A DNA stretch of 64,000 nt, from NCBI GenBank assembly GCA_963642705.1, contig CAVIHU010000001.1, positions 62,001 through 126,000 of the forward strand, given 5' to 3'. The stretch comes from UBA11524 sp963642705. Lineage in GTDB: Bacteria; Bacillota; Clostridia; Christensenellales; Aristaeellaceae. Shown piece by piece: positions 43,256-51,838 of the stretch; position 1 is the stretch's first letter, and each line of letters starts with the position of its first letter. Under the pieces are notes generated by a model. It made no database searches. It had not been told where the DNA came from and saw only the letters and a list, made by a program, of their open reading frames with translations. The translations under genes and the position numbers were made by a program.

Positions 43256-43257
43256 CG

Positions 43258-43353
43258 AAGGCAGCACCACATAAATCATGAATGATGTTTGGCAAAATTT
43301 GCACTACTCCATCATCTGAATGATTTATGTGGTGCAGCCTTGATTTTTTTTTT
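43258..43353 (+). terminator. Long palindrome with T-run (terminator or MITE-derived)
   Basis: Two 22-base arms, matching at 21 positions (43258-43279 and 43320-43341, beginning AAGGCAGCACCACATAAA), enclose a 40-base loop that is itself partly self-complementary. TGA and ten T residues follow (43344-43353). It starts three bases after the permease stop. The ends resemble the palindromes at 3106 and 28163. Confidence 0.75.
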
Positions 43354-43459
43354 GACTTGTGATAGGATTGTTCAATGTACCATGAGCCTGTTTTTCTTAA
43401 GAACTTATTTCACGAGAAATTCGGTGGAAGATAATGGATGACGGAGGGAGGCATGGCTG

Positions 43460-44701
43460 TTGCGCTATTCGCGGGAACAGGGGTGCTTAGCATGGCTGTC
43501 CCATGGCCTGATTAGCGGCAAACATCTGGCATCGATGCTGGCGCAATATGGCAGTGCTGAAGCGGTGTACGATGCGTTTGTGCACGATCATGGAGCTTCC
43601 GTCCGGGACATGATGTCATCCTATAGCCTGTCGCTGCTTCGGGATCATGCGTCGCGTGAACAGATGCACGACATGCTTGTCACCATGCAGAAGTGGAATA
43701 TCGGCGTTATTTCGATGAAGGACGCAGAGTATCCGGATGCGCTGCGCAATATTGCCGTTCCGCCGCAGATTCTCTTCTATCAGGGAAATCTGGCGGCAAT
43801 GCAGGGAAAATGCATCACTGTCGTAGGCTCACGGAATGCAACCAACGCAGGGATTTCCGCAACACATTCTGTATGCCGCGAACTGAGCAACGCAGGCGTG
43901 TGCATCGTCAGCGGATTGGCAATCGGCATCGACACTGCTGCGCACACGGGCTGTCTGGAAGGCATAAGTCCGACCATTGGCGTGGCGTCTTGCGGATTGA
44001 ATGTGCCGTATCCGTCGGATAGCGTGCCACTGAAGGAAAGAATCTTATCGCAGAATGGTCTGCTGATAAGCGAGTATCCGCCGGATATGCGGTCGAGCAA
44101 GTATGTTTTCTCCGCACGAAATCGGATTCTTGCCGGTTTAAGCAATGGTATCGTCCTAATGGAAGCGATGATTCGCTCAGGCAGCATGCTGACTGTTCAG
44201 CATGCGCTGGAGCAGGGGAAAGACGTGTTCGCTTATCCCGGCATTCCGGGAACAACGCATTCGGAAGGGACGCATCAGCTGCTGCGCGAGGGTGCCGTCT
44301 TCTTCACGAGTGCACGGGACATTTTAGAGGACATGGGCTGGGCGGATGATTTGACCGAAAAGCCGAGGCACACAGAGCGAATGCATGCTATGCCCAAATC
44401 CGAGCCGTCGCCCAAGGCGCCTGCAAAGAAAAGCAGGAAGCCGGAAACACCTGAACCGGTAGAAACGGCATTTAAACCTGTGGAGGAACAGCCCGAGCCG
44501 ATTATGTCTCTACCGCCCATGAGTGATGAGCAGAAAGCAATCTATGAGGCACTGTCTGAATGCGAAATGTCGTTTGACCAGCTTGCGGCACGGACGAAAT
44601 TGAATGCACCGCAGCTGATGTCCTCGCTGACCATGCTGCAAATACTGGGCGTTATCAAGGCGCTGCCGGGAAAGAGCTACTGCCTTGCCGAAACAAACTG
44701 A
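43460..44701 (+). CDS. dprA: DNA-processing protein DprA
   Basis: The 413-residue protein loads RecA on incoming single-stranded DNA in transformation. It has an N-terminal helical region, the Rossmann-like core with VVGSRNATNAGIS, SGLAIGIDTAAHTG and VLMEAMIRSGSMLT, then a Pro/Lys/Glu-rich linker and a C-terminal winged helix (MSFDQLAARTKLNAPQLMS). TTG at 43460 is eight bases after GGAGG; an ATG nearer the ribosome site is in another frame. It is the first gene of the dprA-topA-trmFO-hslVU cluster. Confidence 0.93.
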   Translation: MRYSREQGCLAWLSHGLISGKHLASMLAQYGSAEAVYDAFVHDHGASVRDMMSSYSLSLLRDHASREQMHDMLVTMQKWNIGVISMKDAEYPDALRNIAVPPQILFYQGNLAAMQGKCITVVGSRNATNAGISATHSVCRELSNAGVCIVSGLAIGIDTAAHTGCLEGISPTIGVASCGLNVPYPSDSVPLKERILSQNGLLISEYPPDMRSSKYVFSARNRILAGLSNGIVLMEAMIRSGSMLTVQHALEQGKDVFAYPGIPGTTHSEGTHQLLREGAVFFTSARDILEDMGWADDLTEKPRHTERMHAMPKSEPSPKAPAKKSRKPETPEPVETAFKPVEEQPEPIMSLPPMSDEQKAIYEALSECEMSFDQLAARTKLNAPQLMSSLTMLQILGVIKALPGKSYCLAETN

Positions 44702-44773
44702 CCATTGAAATTGACAGCGCATCGTGTAAAAAAGCGCGGTGCAGCACGAATATTACATCGGAGGCTATAACGA

Positions 44774-46900
44774 ATGACCGTGAGCAAGCAGAAACTTATC
44801 ATTGTCGAATCGCCTGCAAAGGCCAGAACCATCAGCAAATTCCTCGGCAAGGGCTATAAAGTCGAAGCATCGCAGGGACATGTGTGCGATTTGCCGAAAA
44901 GTCAGATCGGCGTTGATGTTGACAATGACTTTGCACTGAAATACATCACCATTCGTGGACGCGGCGAAATCCTGAACAAGATCCGCAAGGAAGCACGAAA
45001 TGCATCCGAAATTTATCTCGCGACAGACCCTGACCGCGAAGGAGAAGCGATTTCCTGGCATCTGAGCCATGTGCTGAATATGGATGAAACAAAGCCGTGC
45101 CGGATTGAGTTCCATGAGGTCACAAAAAAGGCGATTCAGAATGCGCTGAAGTCAGCGCGGCAGATTGATATGGGACGCGTGAACGCCCAGCAGGCACGTC
45201 GCGTGCTTGACCGTCTTGTCGGCTATAAAATCAGTCCGCTGCTTTGGGCGAAAATCAAGAAGGGGCTTTCAGCCGGACGTGTTCAGTCGGTTGCTACGCG
45301 CATGGTTGTCAGGCGCGAGGAGGAAATCGAGGCGTTTATTCCAGAGGAGTACTGGGATATCTCTGCAAAATTCAATACTTTCCAGGCGCACGGTCGCAAG
45401 CTGCAGTTCAACACCCGTTTGTACTCCTTAGACGGTCAGAAGGTAGCCATTGCCAATGCGGACGATGCTGAAAAGGCTGCCGAGCGCATCCGGCAGGCTC
45501 ATTTTGCCGTCAACAGCATCAAGAAGGGTGAAAAGCGCAAGATGCCTGCGGCACCGTTCACGACATCATCCCTGCAGCAGGAAGCCAGCCGGAAGCTGGG
45601 CTTTACGACCGCTAAGACGATGCAGGTCGTGCAGCAGCTCTATGAGGGCATCGATTTGGATGGCGAGGGTGCGCAGGGCATTGTCACCTACATCCGTACG
45701 GACAGCGTGCGTGTGAGCGATGAAGCTCTGGCTGCATTGCGTGCCTATATTCCGGAACGTTTTGGTGCGGAATATCTACCGGAAAAGGCAATTGAGTACA
45801 AAGGACGCAAGAACGCGCAGGACGCTCATGAGGCGATCCGTCCAACGGACATTCAGCGCACGCCTGACAGCATCAAGGCATCGCTGAGCAAGGAGCAGTA
45901 CAACCTGTATCGGCTGATCTACAACCGCTTTCTGGCCAGTCAGATGATGCCGGCGCTGTATGAAACGATGACCATGGAAATCGCCGGATCAGGCGTTGTC
46001 ATGCGCTTCTACGGCGAGCACAAGTCGTTTGCAGGCTTTACCTCCGTATACGAGGAAAGCATGGATGATGCCGTTGTATCGGCTGAAACGATACTGCCAC
46101 AACTTGCAGAAGGGGATGCGGTCACACTGGCGGATGTCAGCAGCGAACAACATTTCACTCAGCCGCCGTCCCGTTATACCGAAGCTTCACTCGTGCGCAT
46201 GATGGAGGAAAAGGGCATAGGTCGTCCGTCCACCTATGCGCCGACCATCACGACCATCATTGCTCGCGGATATGTCAGCCGAGAGAAGAAGCGCCTTTAT
46301 CCGACCGAACTCGGACGTATGGTAACGAGCATGATGGAGACGTACTTCAAGGACATCGTCGACATGGAATTTACCGCCGAGCTGGAAGACAAGCTGGACA
46401 AGGTGGAGGAAGGCGAAACTGACTGGAAGCAGATTCTCCGCGAATTTTATCCGCCGTTTGAGAAGACGCTCGAAATTGCCGAGCAGCAGATTGAAAAGGT
46501 GGAGGTCAAGGATGAGCCGAGCGATGTGCCCTGCGACAAATGCGGCGCAATGATGGTTTATAAGATGGGACGCTTCGGCAAGTTCCTGGCATGCCCGAAT
46601 TTTCCGGAATGCCGCAACACGAAGCCAATTGTCAACTACATCGAAGCCCCGTGCCCGAAGTGTGGTGCGCGTCTGATGGAAAAGACGAGTCGCAAGAACC
46701 GCAAGTTCTACGGCTGCGAGCAATATCCTGCGTGCGATTTCGTTTCGTGGGAGAAACCGGTGACGGAGAAGTGCCCTGTTTGCGGCAGTTATATGGTCGA
46801 AAAGCGCGGCCGCAAGGGCGAGGTTTGGTGCCTGTGTGCCAACGAAACGTGCCATCATCGCATCGAGGTGCAGTCAAGCGAGGAGGATGCTGATGAGTAA
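44774..46900 (+). CDS. topA: DNA topoisomerase I
   Basis: The 708-residue type IA enzyme relaxes negative supercoils. The N-terminal Toprim domain reads IIVESPAKARTISKFLG with Asp residues in ATDPDREGEA. The active-site Tyr is in VTYIRTDSVRVSD near residue 310. Three C-terminal four-Cys zinc ribbons follow (CDKCG...CPNFPEC, CPKCG...CEQYPAC, CPVCG...CANETC). The length and domain order are normal. Its last eight bases overlap trmFO. Confidence 0.96.
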   Translation: MTVSKQKLIIVESPAKARTISKFLGKGYKVEASQGHVCDLPKSQIGVDVDNDFALKYITIRGRGEILNKIRKEARNASEIYLATDPDREGEAISWHLSHVLNMDETKPCRIEFHEVTKKAIQNALKSARQIDMGRVNAQQARRVLDRLVGYKISPLLWAKIKKGLSAGRVQSVATRMVVRREEEIEAFIPEEYWDISAKFNTFQAHGRKLQFNTRLYSLDGQKVAIANADDAEKAAERIRQAHFAVNSIKKGEKRKMPAAPFTTSSLQQEASRKLGFTTAKTMQVVQQLYEGIDLDGEGAQGIVTYIRTDSVRVSDEALAALRAYIPERFGAEYLPEKAIEYKGRKNAQDAHEAIRPTDIQRTPDSIKASLSKEQYNLYRLIYNRFLASQMMPALYETMTMEIAGSGVVMRFYGEHKSFAGFTSVYEESMDDAVVSAETILPQLAEGDAVTLADVSSEQHFTQPPSRYTEASLVRMMEEKGIGRPSTYAPTITTIIARGYVSREKKRLYPTELGRMVTSMMETYFKDIVDMEFTAELEDKLDKVEEGETDWKQILREFYPPFEKTLEIAEQQIEKVEVKDEPSDVPCDKCGAMMVYKMGRFGKFLACPNFPECRNTKPIVNYIEAPCPKCGARLMEKTSRKNRKFYGCEQYPACDFVSWEKPVTEKCPVCGSYMVEKRGRKGEVWCLCANETCHHRIEVQSSEEDADE

Positions 46901-48245
46901 TCCGCATGCGACCGTTGTCGGCGCCGGATTGGCAGGATGTGAAGCGGCATGGCAGTTGGCACAGCAGGGGATTCACGTCACGCTGATTGAGATGAAGCCG
47001 GAGAAAATGTCGCCGGCGCATCACAGTCCACTGTTTGCCGAGCTGGTCTGCTCAAATTCACTGCGGAGCGACCGACTGACGAATGCAGTCGGGCTGCTCA
47101 AGGAGGAAATGCGCCTCCTGCATTCGCTGGTGATGGAAGCGGCTGATTTTGCGCGTGTTCCGGCAGGCGGGGCACTGGCAGTCGACCGTACTTCCTTCTC
47201 AGGCTACATCACGAAGAAGCTGAGTGAGCATCCGCTGATTGAGGTCATCAGCAGGGAAGTCACTGAAATTCCGGAAACGCCTGTTATCATCGCAACCGGA
47301 CCGCTGACGAGTGATGCATTGAGCAGCGAAATCGCGAAGCTGCCCGGTCTGGAAACATTAAATTTCTATGATGCTGCTGCACCGATTGTGACGCTTGAAT
47401 CACTCAACATGGAGCGCATTTTCCGTCAGTCACGCTATGACCGTGGCGATGATTATCTGAACTGCCCGATGAACGAAGAAGAGTACAACACATTTGTGGA
47501 TGCGCTCCTGACAGCGGAAACAGCTGCGATTCACGGCTTCGAGGAGAACATGGTTTTCGAAGGCTGCATGCCGGTGGAATCCTTGGCACGCCGCGGCAGG
47601 ATGGTTTTGGCGTTCGGACCAATGAAACCGGTAGGGCTGCGTGATCCGCATACCGGCAAGGAGGCATATGCAGTTGTGCAGCTTCGGCAGGATAACGCCG
47701 AGGGCACGCTGTTCAATCTCGTTGGCTTTCAGACACGATTGAAGTTTGGTGAGCAGAAGCGCGTGTTCGGCATGATTCCGGGGTTGGAACATGCAGAATT
47801 TGCTCGTTACGGCGTCATGCACCGCAATACCTTCCTGCATTCGCCCGGCTTCCTGAATGCGCACTTCGAGATGCTTTCCCGTCCGCAGTGTTATTTTGCC
47901 GGACAGATGACAGGTGTGGAAGGCTACGTGGAAAGCGCGGCAAGCGGTTTGCTGTGCGGTCTGAGCCTTGGGCATGACCTGAAAGGGCAGGGGACTGTCG
48001 AATTCCCCGGTATTACCGCGATGGGAGCAATGGGGCGGTACGTGTCCACACCGAATCACGACTTCCAGCCCATGAATTGCACCTTCGGATTGCTGGATGG
48101 ATTGACTGTCGATAAGCAGCACAAGAAGATCCGCAATAAGCAGGAACGGTATACCGTCATTTCTCAGCGAGCCCTTGATTTTATGAAGGCTTGGTGCGAA
48201 AATATGACGGCAGAGGCTGAAAATCAGCCGGGAGGAGATCAATGA
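46893..48245 (+). CDS. trmFO: tRNA (uracil-5-)-methyltransferase TrmFO, folate/FAD-dependent
   Basis: ATG at 46893, six bases after AGGAGG and inside the topA end, gives 450 residues. The enzyme methylates U54 of tRNA using methylene-tetrahydrofolate and FAD. It shows the dinucleotide motif VVGAGLAGCEAAW, the family strings IEMKPEKMSPAHHS and ELVCSNSLRSD, VFEGCMPVESLARRG and the late GQMTGVEGYVESAASG. It occupies the position found in many Firmicutes between topA and hslV; xerC, which often lies here, has moved downstream. Confidence 0.95.
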   Translation: MSNPHATVVGAGLAGCEAAWQLAQQGIHVTLIEMKPEKMSPAHHSPLFAELVCSNSLRSDRLTNAVGLLKEEMRLLHSLVMEAADFARVPAGGALAVDRTSFSGYITKKLSEHPLIEVISREVTEIPETPVIIATGPLTSDALSSEIAKLPGLETLNFYDAAAPIVTLESLNMERIFRQSRYDRGDDYLNCPMNEEEYNTFVDALLTAETAAIHGFEENMVFEGCMPVESLARRGRMVLAFGPMKPVGLRDPHTGKEAYAVVQLRQDNAEGTLFNLVGFQTRLKFGEQKRVFGMIPGLEHAEFARYGVMHRNTFLHSPGFLNAHFEMLSRPQCYFAGQMTGVEGYVESAASGLLCGLSLGHDLKGQGTVEFPGITAMGAMGRYVSTPNHDFQPMNCTFGLLDGLTVDKQHKKIRNKQERYTVISQRALDFMKAWCENMTAEAENQPGGDQ

Positions 48246-48781
48246 GCATCGAATTGAAGGGCACAACGATTTGTGCCGTAAAAAAGAATGGTCAGACTGC
48301 CATTGCTGGTGATGGTCAGGTGACGATGGGGCAAAGTGTGATCTTCAAGTCCCATGCGCATAAGGTTCGCCGGCTGTATGGCGGACAGGTCGTCATCGGC
48401 TTTGCAGGGACGGTGGCAGATGCCTTCACACTCTGCGACAAGTTTGAGGAGAAGCTGACGCAGTGCGGCGGCAATCTTGAACGTGCAGCAGTCGCGCTGG
48501 CGCAGCTCTGGCGTGGCGATTCCGGCATGCGTCAGCTTGAAACGCAGATGATAGTCGCGGATCATGACACGCTGCTTGTGCTTAGCGGAACGGGAGAGGT
48601 AATTGATCCGGACGAAGGCGTTGTTGCAATCGGCTCAGGCGGCAATTACGCCCTGGCCGCGGCACGGGCGCTCGTGCAGAACACGGATCTGTCTGCACAT
48701 GAGATCGCCGAAAAAGCGCTGCACATTGCCGCGAGTATTTGCGTGTTCACGAATGACAATGTCATTGTCGAGGATGTCTAA
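48242..48781 (+). CDS. hslV: ATP-dependent protease peptidase subunit HslV
   Basis: The 179-residue subunit is an N-terminal-nucleophile protease resembling proteasome beta subunits. Processing after MSIELKG would expose the catalytic Thr (TTICAVKKNG). Further motifs are AIAGDGQVTMGQ, the Lys in SHAHKVRRL and GSGGNYALAAARAL. It overlaps the trmFO stop (ATGA) and is followed by its ATPase partner hslU. The propeptide is longer than in E. coli, as in several Firmicutes. Confidence 0.95.
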   Translation: MSIELKGTTICAVKKNGQTAIAGDGQVTMGQSVIFKSHAHKVRRLYGGQVVIGFAGTVADAFTLCDKFEEKLTQCGGNLERAAVALAQLWRGDSGMRQLETQMIVADHDTLLVLSGTGEVIDPDEGVVAIGSGGNYALAAARALVQNTDLSAHEIAEKALHIAASICVFTNDNVIVEDV

Positions 48782-48802
48782 CCGAAAGGCAGGAGAAGCA
48801 AA

Positions 48803-50170
48803 ATGGCTGAATTAACACCGAGACAGATTGTTGAGGAGTTAAATCGTTATATTATCGGTCAGGATGAAGCAAAGCGTGCAGTAGCCATTGCGTTGCGCAA
48901 CCGCTACCGCCGTGCTATGGTGGACGAAGCAATGCGCGATGAAATCAACCCGAAGAACATCCTGATGATTGGACCGACAGGCGTCGGCAAGACAGAAATT
49001 GCCCGCAGACTGGCGAAACTCGTTAGTGCGCCGTTTGTGAAGGTCGAAGCGACGAAATTCACGGAGGTCGGTTATGTCGGTCGCGATGTCGAAAGCATCG
49101 TCCGCGACCTCGTGGAAAATTCTATCCGCATGGTGAAGGAGGAGCATATCAGCCGCGTTGCACCGCGGGCACGCGTTATCGCGGAGGATCGTCTTGTGAC
49201 GCTGCTTGTTAATCCACCGAAAAAGCAGGCAAATACTTTCTCATTGGATTATCTGCTTGGACGCACGAAGTCGCCTGAAGCACCAGCAACGGATAATGCC
49301 GAGCTGGCAGACGAGCGCGAACGGATGCGTCAGCGCCTGATAGCTGGCGAAATGGAGGAGCAGGAGCTTGAAATCGAGGTGGAGGAAGCAACACCTTCGA
49401 TCGAAGTCGGCGGCAATTCCATCAGCCTTGGCGATATGATGGGTAACATGATGCCCCAGAAGACGAAAATCCGCCGCGTGAAGGTCAGGGAAGCTCGCAA
49501 AATCCTTGAGCAGGAGGAAGCGAACAAGCTGATTGACCAGGACGCGGTGCAAGAGGAAGCGATTCGCCGCGCGGAACAGGATGGTATCGTATTTATTGAT
49601 GAAATCGACAAGATTGCGGGTCGCCGAGGTGGTTCAGGTCCGGATGTTAGCCGCGAAGGGGTGCAGCGCGACATTCTTCCGATTGTCGAGGGTAGCACGG
49701 TCAACACGAAGTATGGTCCTGTCAAGACGGATTATATACTCTTCATTGCGGCAGGTGCATTCCACGTCGCAAAGGTCAGCGATCTGATTCCGGAGCTGCA
49801 GGGACGTTTTCCGGTGCATGTACAGCTCAGGAGTCTGACACGCACAGACTTCCAGCGCATCCTGACGCAGCCGGATAATGCGCTGACGCTGCAGTACAAG
49901 GCATTGCTGGCGGTGGACAAGGTGCTGCTGACATTCGATAAAAGTGCCATCGAGGCGATTGCGGATGCGGCGTACACGGCGAATGAAACGTCAGAGGATA
50001 TCGGTGCGCGCCGGCTGCATGCTGTGTTTGAACAGGTGCTGGAGGATATTTCCTTCCATGCGGGCGATCCGGACATGCCGCAGGTCGAACTGAGAATCAC
50101 GGGCGATTACGTCAGAGAGCACCTTTCCGGCGAGAATAAACCTGCTGATTTAAAAAAGTACATCTTGTAA
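48803..50170 (+). CDS. hslU: HslVU protease ATPase subunit HslU
   Basis: The 455-residue AAA+ unfoldase feeds substrates to HslV. It starts with TPRQIVEELNRYIIGQDEAK and has Walker A GPTGVGKTE, the GYVGRD pore loop, an intermediate domain (about residues 110-240), Walker B IVFIDEIDKI and sensor GRFPVHVQL. The C-terminal tail ending in LKKYIL is the element that docks into HslV. AGGAGAAG precedes the ATG. Confidence 0.96.
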   Translation: MAELTPRQIVEELNRYIIGQDEAKRAVAIALRNRYRRAMVDEAMRDEINPKNILMIGPTGVGKTEIARRLAKLVSAPFVKVEATKFTEVGYVGRDVESIVRDLVENSIRMVKEEHISRVAPRARVIAEDRLVTLLVNPPKKQANTFSLDYLLGRTKSPEAPATDNAELADERERMRQRLIAGEMEEQELEIEVEEATPSIEVGGNSISLGDMMGNMMPQKTKIRRVKVREARKILEQEEANKLIDQDAVQEEAIRRAEQDGIVFIDEIDKIAGRRGGSGPDVSREGVQRDILPIVEGSTVNTKYGPVKTDYILFIAAGAFHVAKVSDLIPELQGRFPVHVQLRSLTRTDFQRILTQPDNALTLQYKALLAVDKVLLTFDKSAIEAIADAAYTANETSEDIGARRLHAVFEQVLEDISFHAGDPDMPQVELRITGDYVREHLSGENKPADLKKYIL

Positions 50171-50194
50171 TTAAAGGGAAGGAGGCTGCGGGAT

Positions 50195-51001
50195 TTGAAA
50201 AAAATCGGGTTGATTGGAGCAGGGAACATGGGCGGTGCAATCCTGCGCGGGATGCTGACTTCTGGATACGCCTCAATTGATGAAATGATGGTCTGTGAGC
50301 AGAGTGTCGAGAAACTGCAGGCGATGGAAGATGAGTTCCCTGAGCTGTGCCGCACAAACGATGCGAGGACACTTGCTCAGGAATGTCGGATGATTCTGCT
50401 TGCCGTCAAGCCGCAGGTGCTCGGCAGCGTTCTCGATGAAATTCATGACAGTCTGAATGACCATGCCGTTATCTCCATTGCGGCAGGCTGGACAACTGCT
50501 ATGCTGCAGGAAAAGCTTTCAGGCACGAATGCAGCGATGATGCGTGTTATGCCTAACACGCCGGCGCTTGTCGGTGCAGGCATGACTGCCATCTGCCGTG
50601 AAACGACGTTCTCGGAGGAGGATTTCGCATACGCTGAGGGCATTTTCGGTGCTATTGGTGAAACGATTATTCTTGATGAGCACCTGTTTGACGGCGTTAC
50701 AGCAGTCAGTGGCAGCAGTCCGGCATACGTCTTCATTCTGATTGAGGCAATGGCTGATGCCGCAGTTAAAGAGGGGATTCCGCGCACAGCGGCGATAAAA
50801 ATGGCGGCACAAGCGGTTCTCGGAAGCGCAAAAATGGTGCTGGAGACAGGGAGACACCCTGCTGAGCTGAAGGATGCTGTCTGTTCGCCGGCAGGGACAA
50901 CCATCGACGCGGTCGAAATGCTGGAAAAAGATGGATTCCGTGCGGCAATTCAGGAAGCAATGGCGGCATGTGCCGAAAAATCAAGGAAGATGGCGAAATA
51001 A
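50195..51001 (+). CDS. proC: Pyrroline-5-carboxylate reductase
   Basis: The 268-residue enzyme performs the last step of proline synthesis with NAD(P)H. The Rossmann motif is GLIGAGNMGGAILRGM. The C-terminal signature DGVTAVSGSSPAYVF and the helical end with LKDAVCSPAGTTIDAVEML are typical. TTG at 50195 is ten bases after GGAAGGAGG. No proA or proB is near, so its presence in this cluster may be incidental. Confidence 0.95.
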   Translation: MKKIGLIGAGNMGGAILRGMLTSGYASIDEMMVCEQSVEKLQAMEDEFPELCRTNDARTLAQECRMILLAVKPQVLGSVLDEIHDSLNDHAVISIAAGWTTAMLQEKLSGTNAAMMRVMPNTPALVGAGMTAICRETTFSEEDFAYAEGIFGAIGETIILDEHLFDGVTAVSGSSPAYVFILIEAMADAAVKEGIPRTAAIKMAAQAVLGSAKMVLETGRHPAELKDAVCSPAGTTIDAVEMLEKDGFRAAIQEAMAACAEKSRKMAK

Positions 51002-51030
51002 CGCAAACTGCAACGGAAGGGGAGAAGGGT

Positions 51031-51522
51031 ATGACAGATTTACATCCCCGCAAACAGGTCAATATCTACACGGATGGCGCGTGCTCCGGCAACCCTGGTC
51101 CTGGCGGCTGGGGCTGCATCCTGGAGTTTGGTCAGCATCGCAAGGAACTCAGCGGATACATGGCAGGGACAACGAACAACCGAATGGAGCTGTTTGCAGC
51201 AATCAGTGGTCTTGGCGCACTGAAGGAACCGTGCGATGTCAAGCTGTATTCGGACAGCGCGTATCTGGTCAATGCCTTCAATGATCACTGGATTGACGGC
51301 TGGAAGAAGCGAGGCTGGAAGAATTCCGCCGGTCAGCCGGTCGAAAATCAGGATCTGTGGCTTATCCTGATTGCACAGACCAAGAAGCACAATGTGACCT
51401 TCTACAAGGTTAAGGGGCATGCTGACCATCCGGAAAATATCCGCTGCGATGAGTTGGCTACCGGTGCAATCAAAGAATATCGTCGTCTGAATGCGCTGAA
51501 TGGAAAAGATAGTGCTACTTGA
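51031..51522 (+). CDS. rnhA: Ribonuclease HI
   Basis: ATG at 51031 (GGGAGAAGGG upstream) gives 163 residues. The enzyme degrades RNA in RNA-DNA hybrids. The metal-binding carboxylates are seen in IYTDGACSGNPGPGGWG (Asp), TNNRMEL (Glu), YSDSAYLV (Asp) and CDELA (Asp), with the catalytic loop KVKGHADHPEN. The last 13 codons and stop lie in the first unit of a 58-bp tandem repeat, so the C-terminus RRLNALNGKDSAT may be a recent product of that repeat. Confidence 0.94.
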   Translation: MTDLHPRKQVNIYTDGACSGNPGPGGWGCILEFGQHRKELSGYMAGTTNNRMELFAAISGLGALKEPCDVKLYSDSAYLVNAFNDHWIDGWKKRGWKNSAGQPVENQDLWLILIAQTKKHNVTFYKVKGHADHPENIRCDELATGAIKEYRRLNALNGKDSAT

Positions 51523-51769
51523 GAAGGGAAACCGCAATCGTCGTCTGAATGCGCTGAATGGAAAAGATAGTGCTACTTGAGAAGGGAAACCGCAATCGTC
51601 GTCTGAATGCGCTGAATGGAAAAGATAGTGCTACTTGAGAAGGGAAACCGCAATCGTCGTCTGAATGCGCTGAATGGAAAAGATAGTGCTACTTGAGAAG
51701 GGAAACCGCAATCGTCGTCTGAATGCGCTGAATGGAAAAGATAGTGCTACTTGAGAAGGGAAACCGCAA
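51481..51769 (+). repeat. Perfect 58-bp tandem repeat, five copies
   Basis: Units start at 51481, 51539, 51597, 51655 and 51713 and are identical; the last lacks its final base. The first unit contains the end of rnhA. As 58 is not a multiple of three, copies fall in rotating frames. Each junction creates a 26-codon frame beginning MEKIVLLEKGNRN and ending in the RNase H C-terminal residues. Sequence identity suggests recent expansion or conversion. Confidence 0.97.
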
Positions 51770-51838
51770 GTTATAACTATTCGCTAAACCACAGTTTCAC
51801 GAATAGTTGCGATCAAAAAAGCCGCGGGAGGTGATGAA

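Noticed and set aside
51481..51769. CRISPR array
   Set aside because: The five 58-bp units are directly contiguous with no unique spacers, and no cas genes are nearby.
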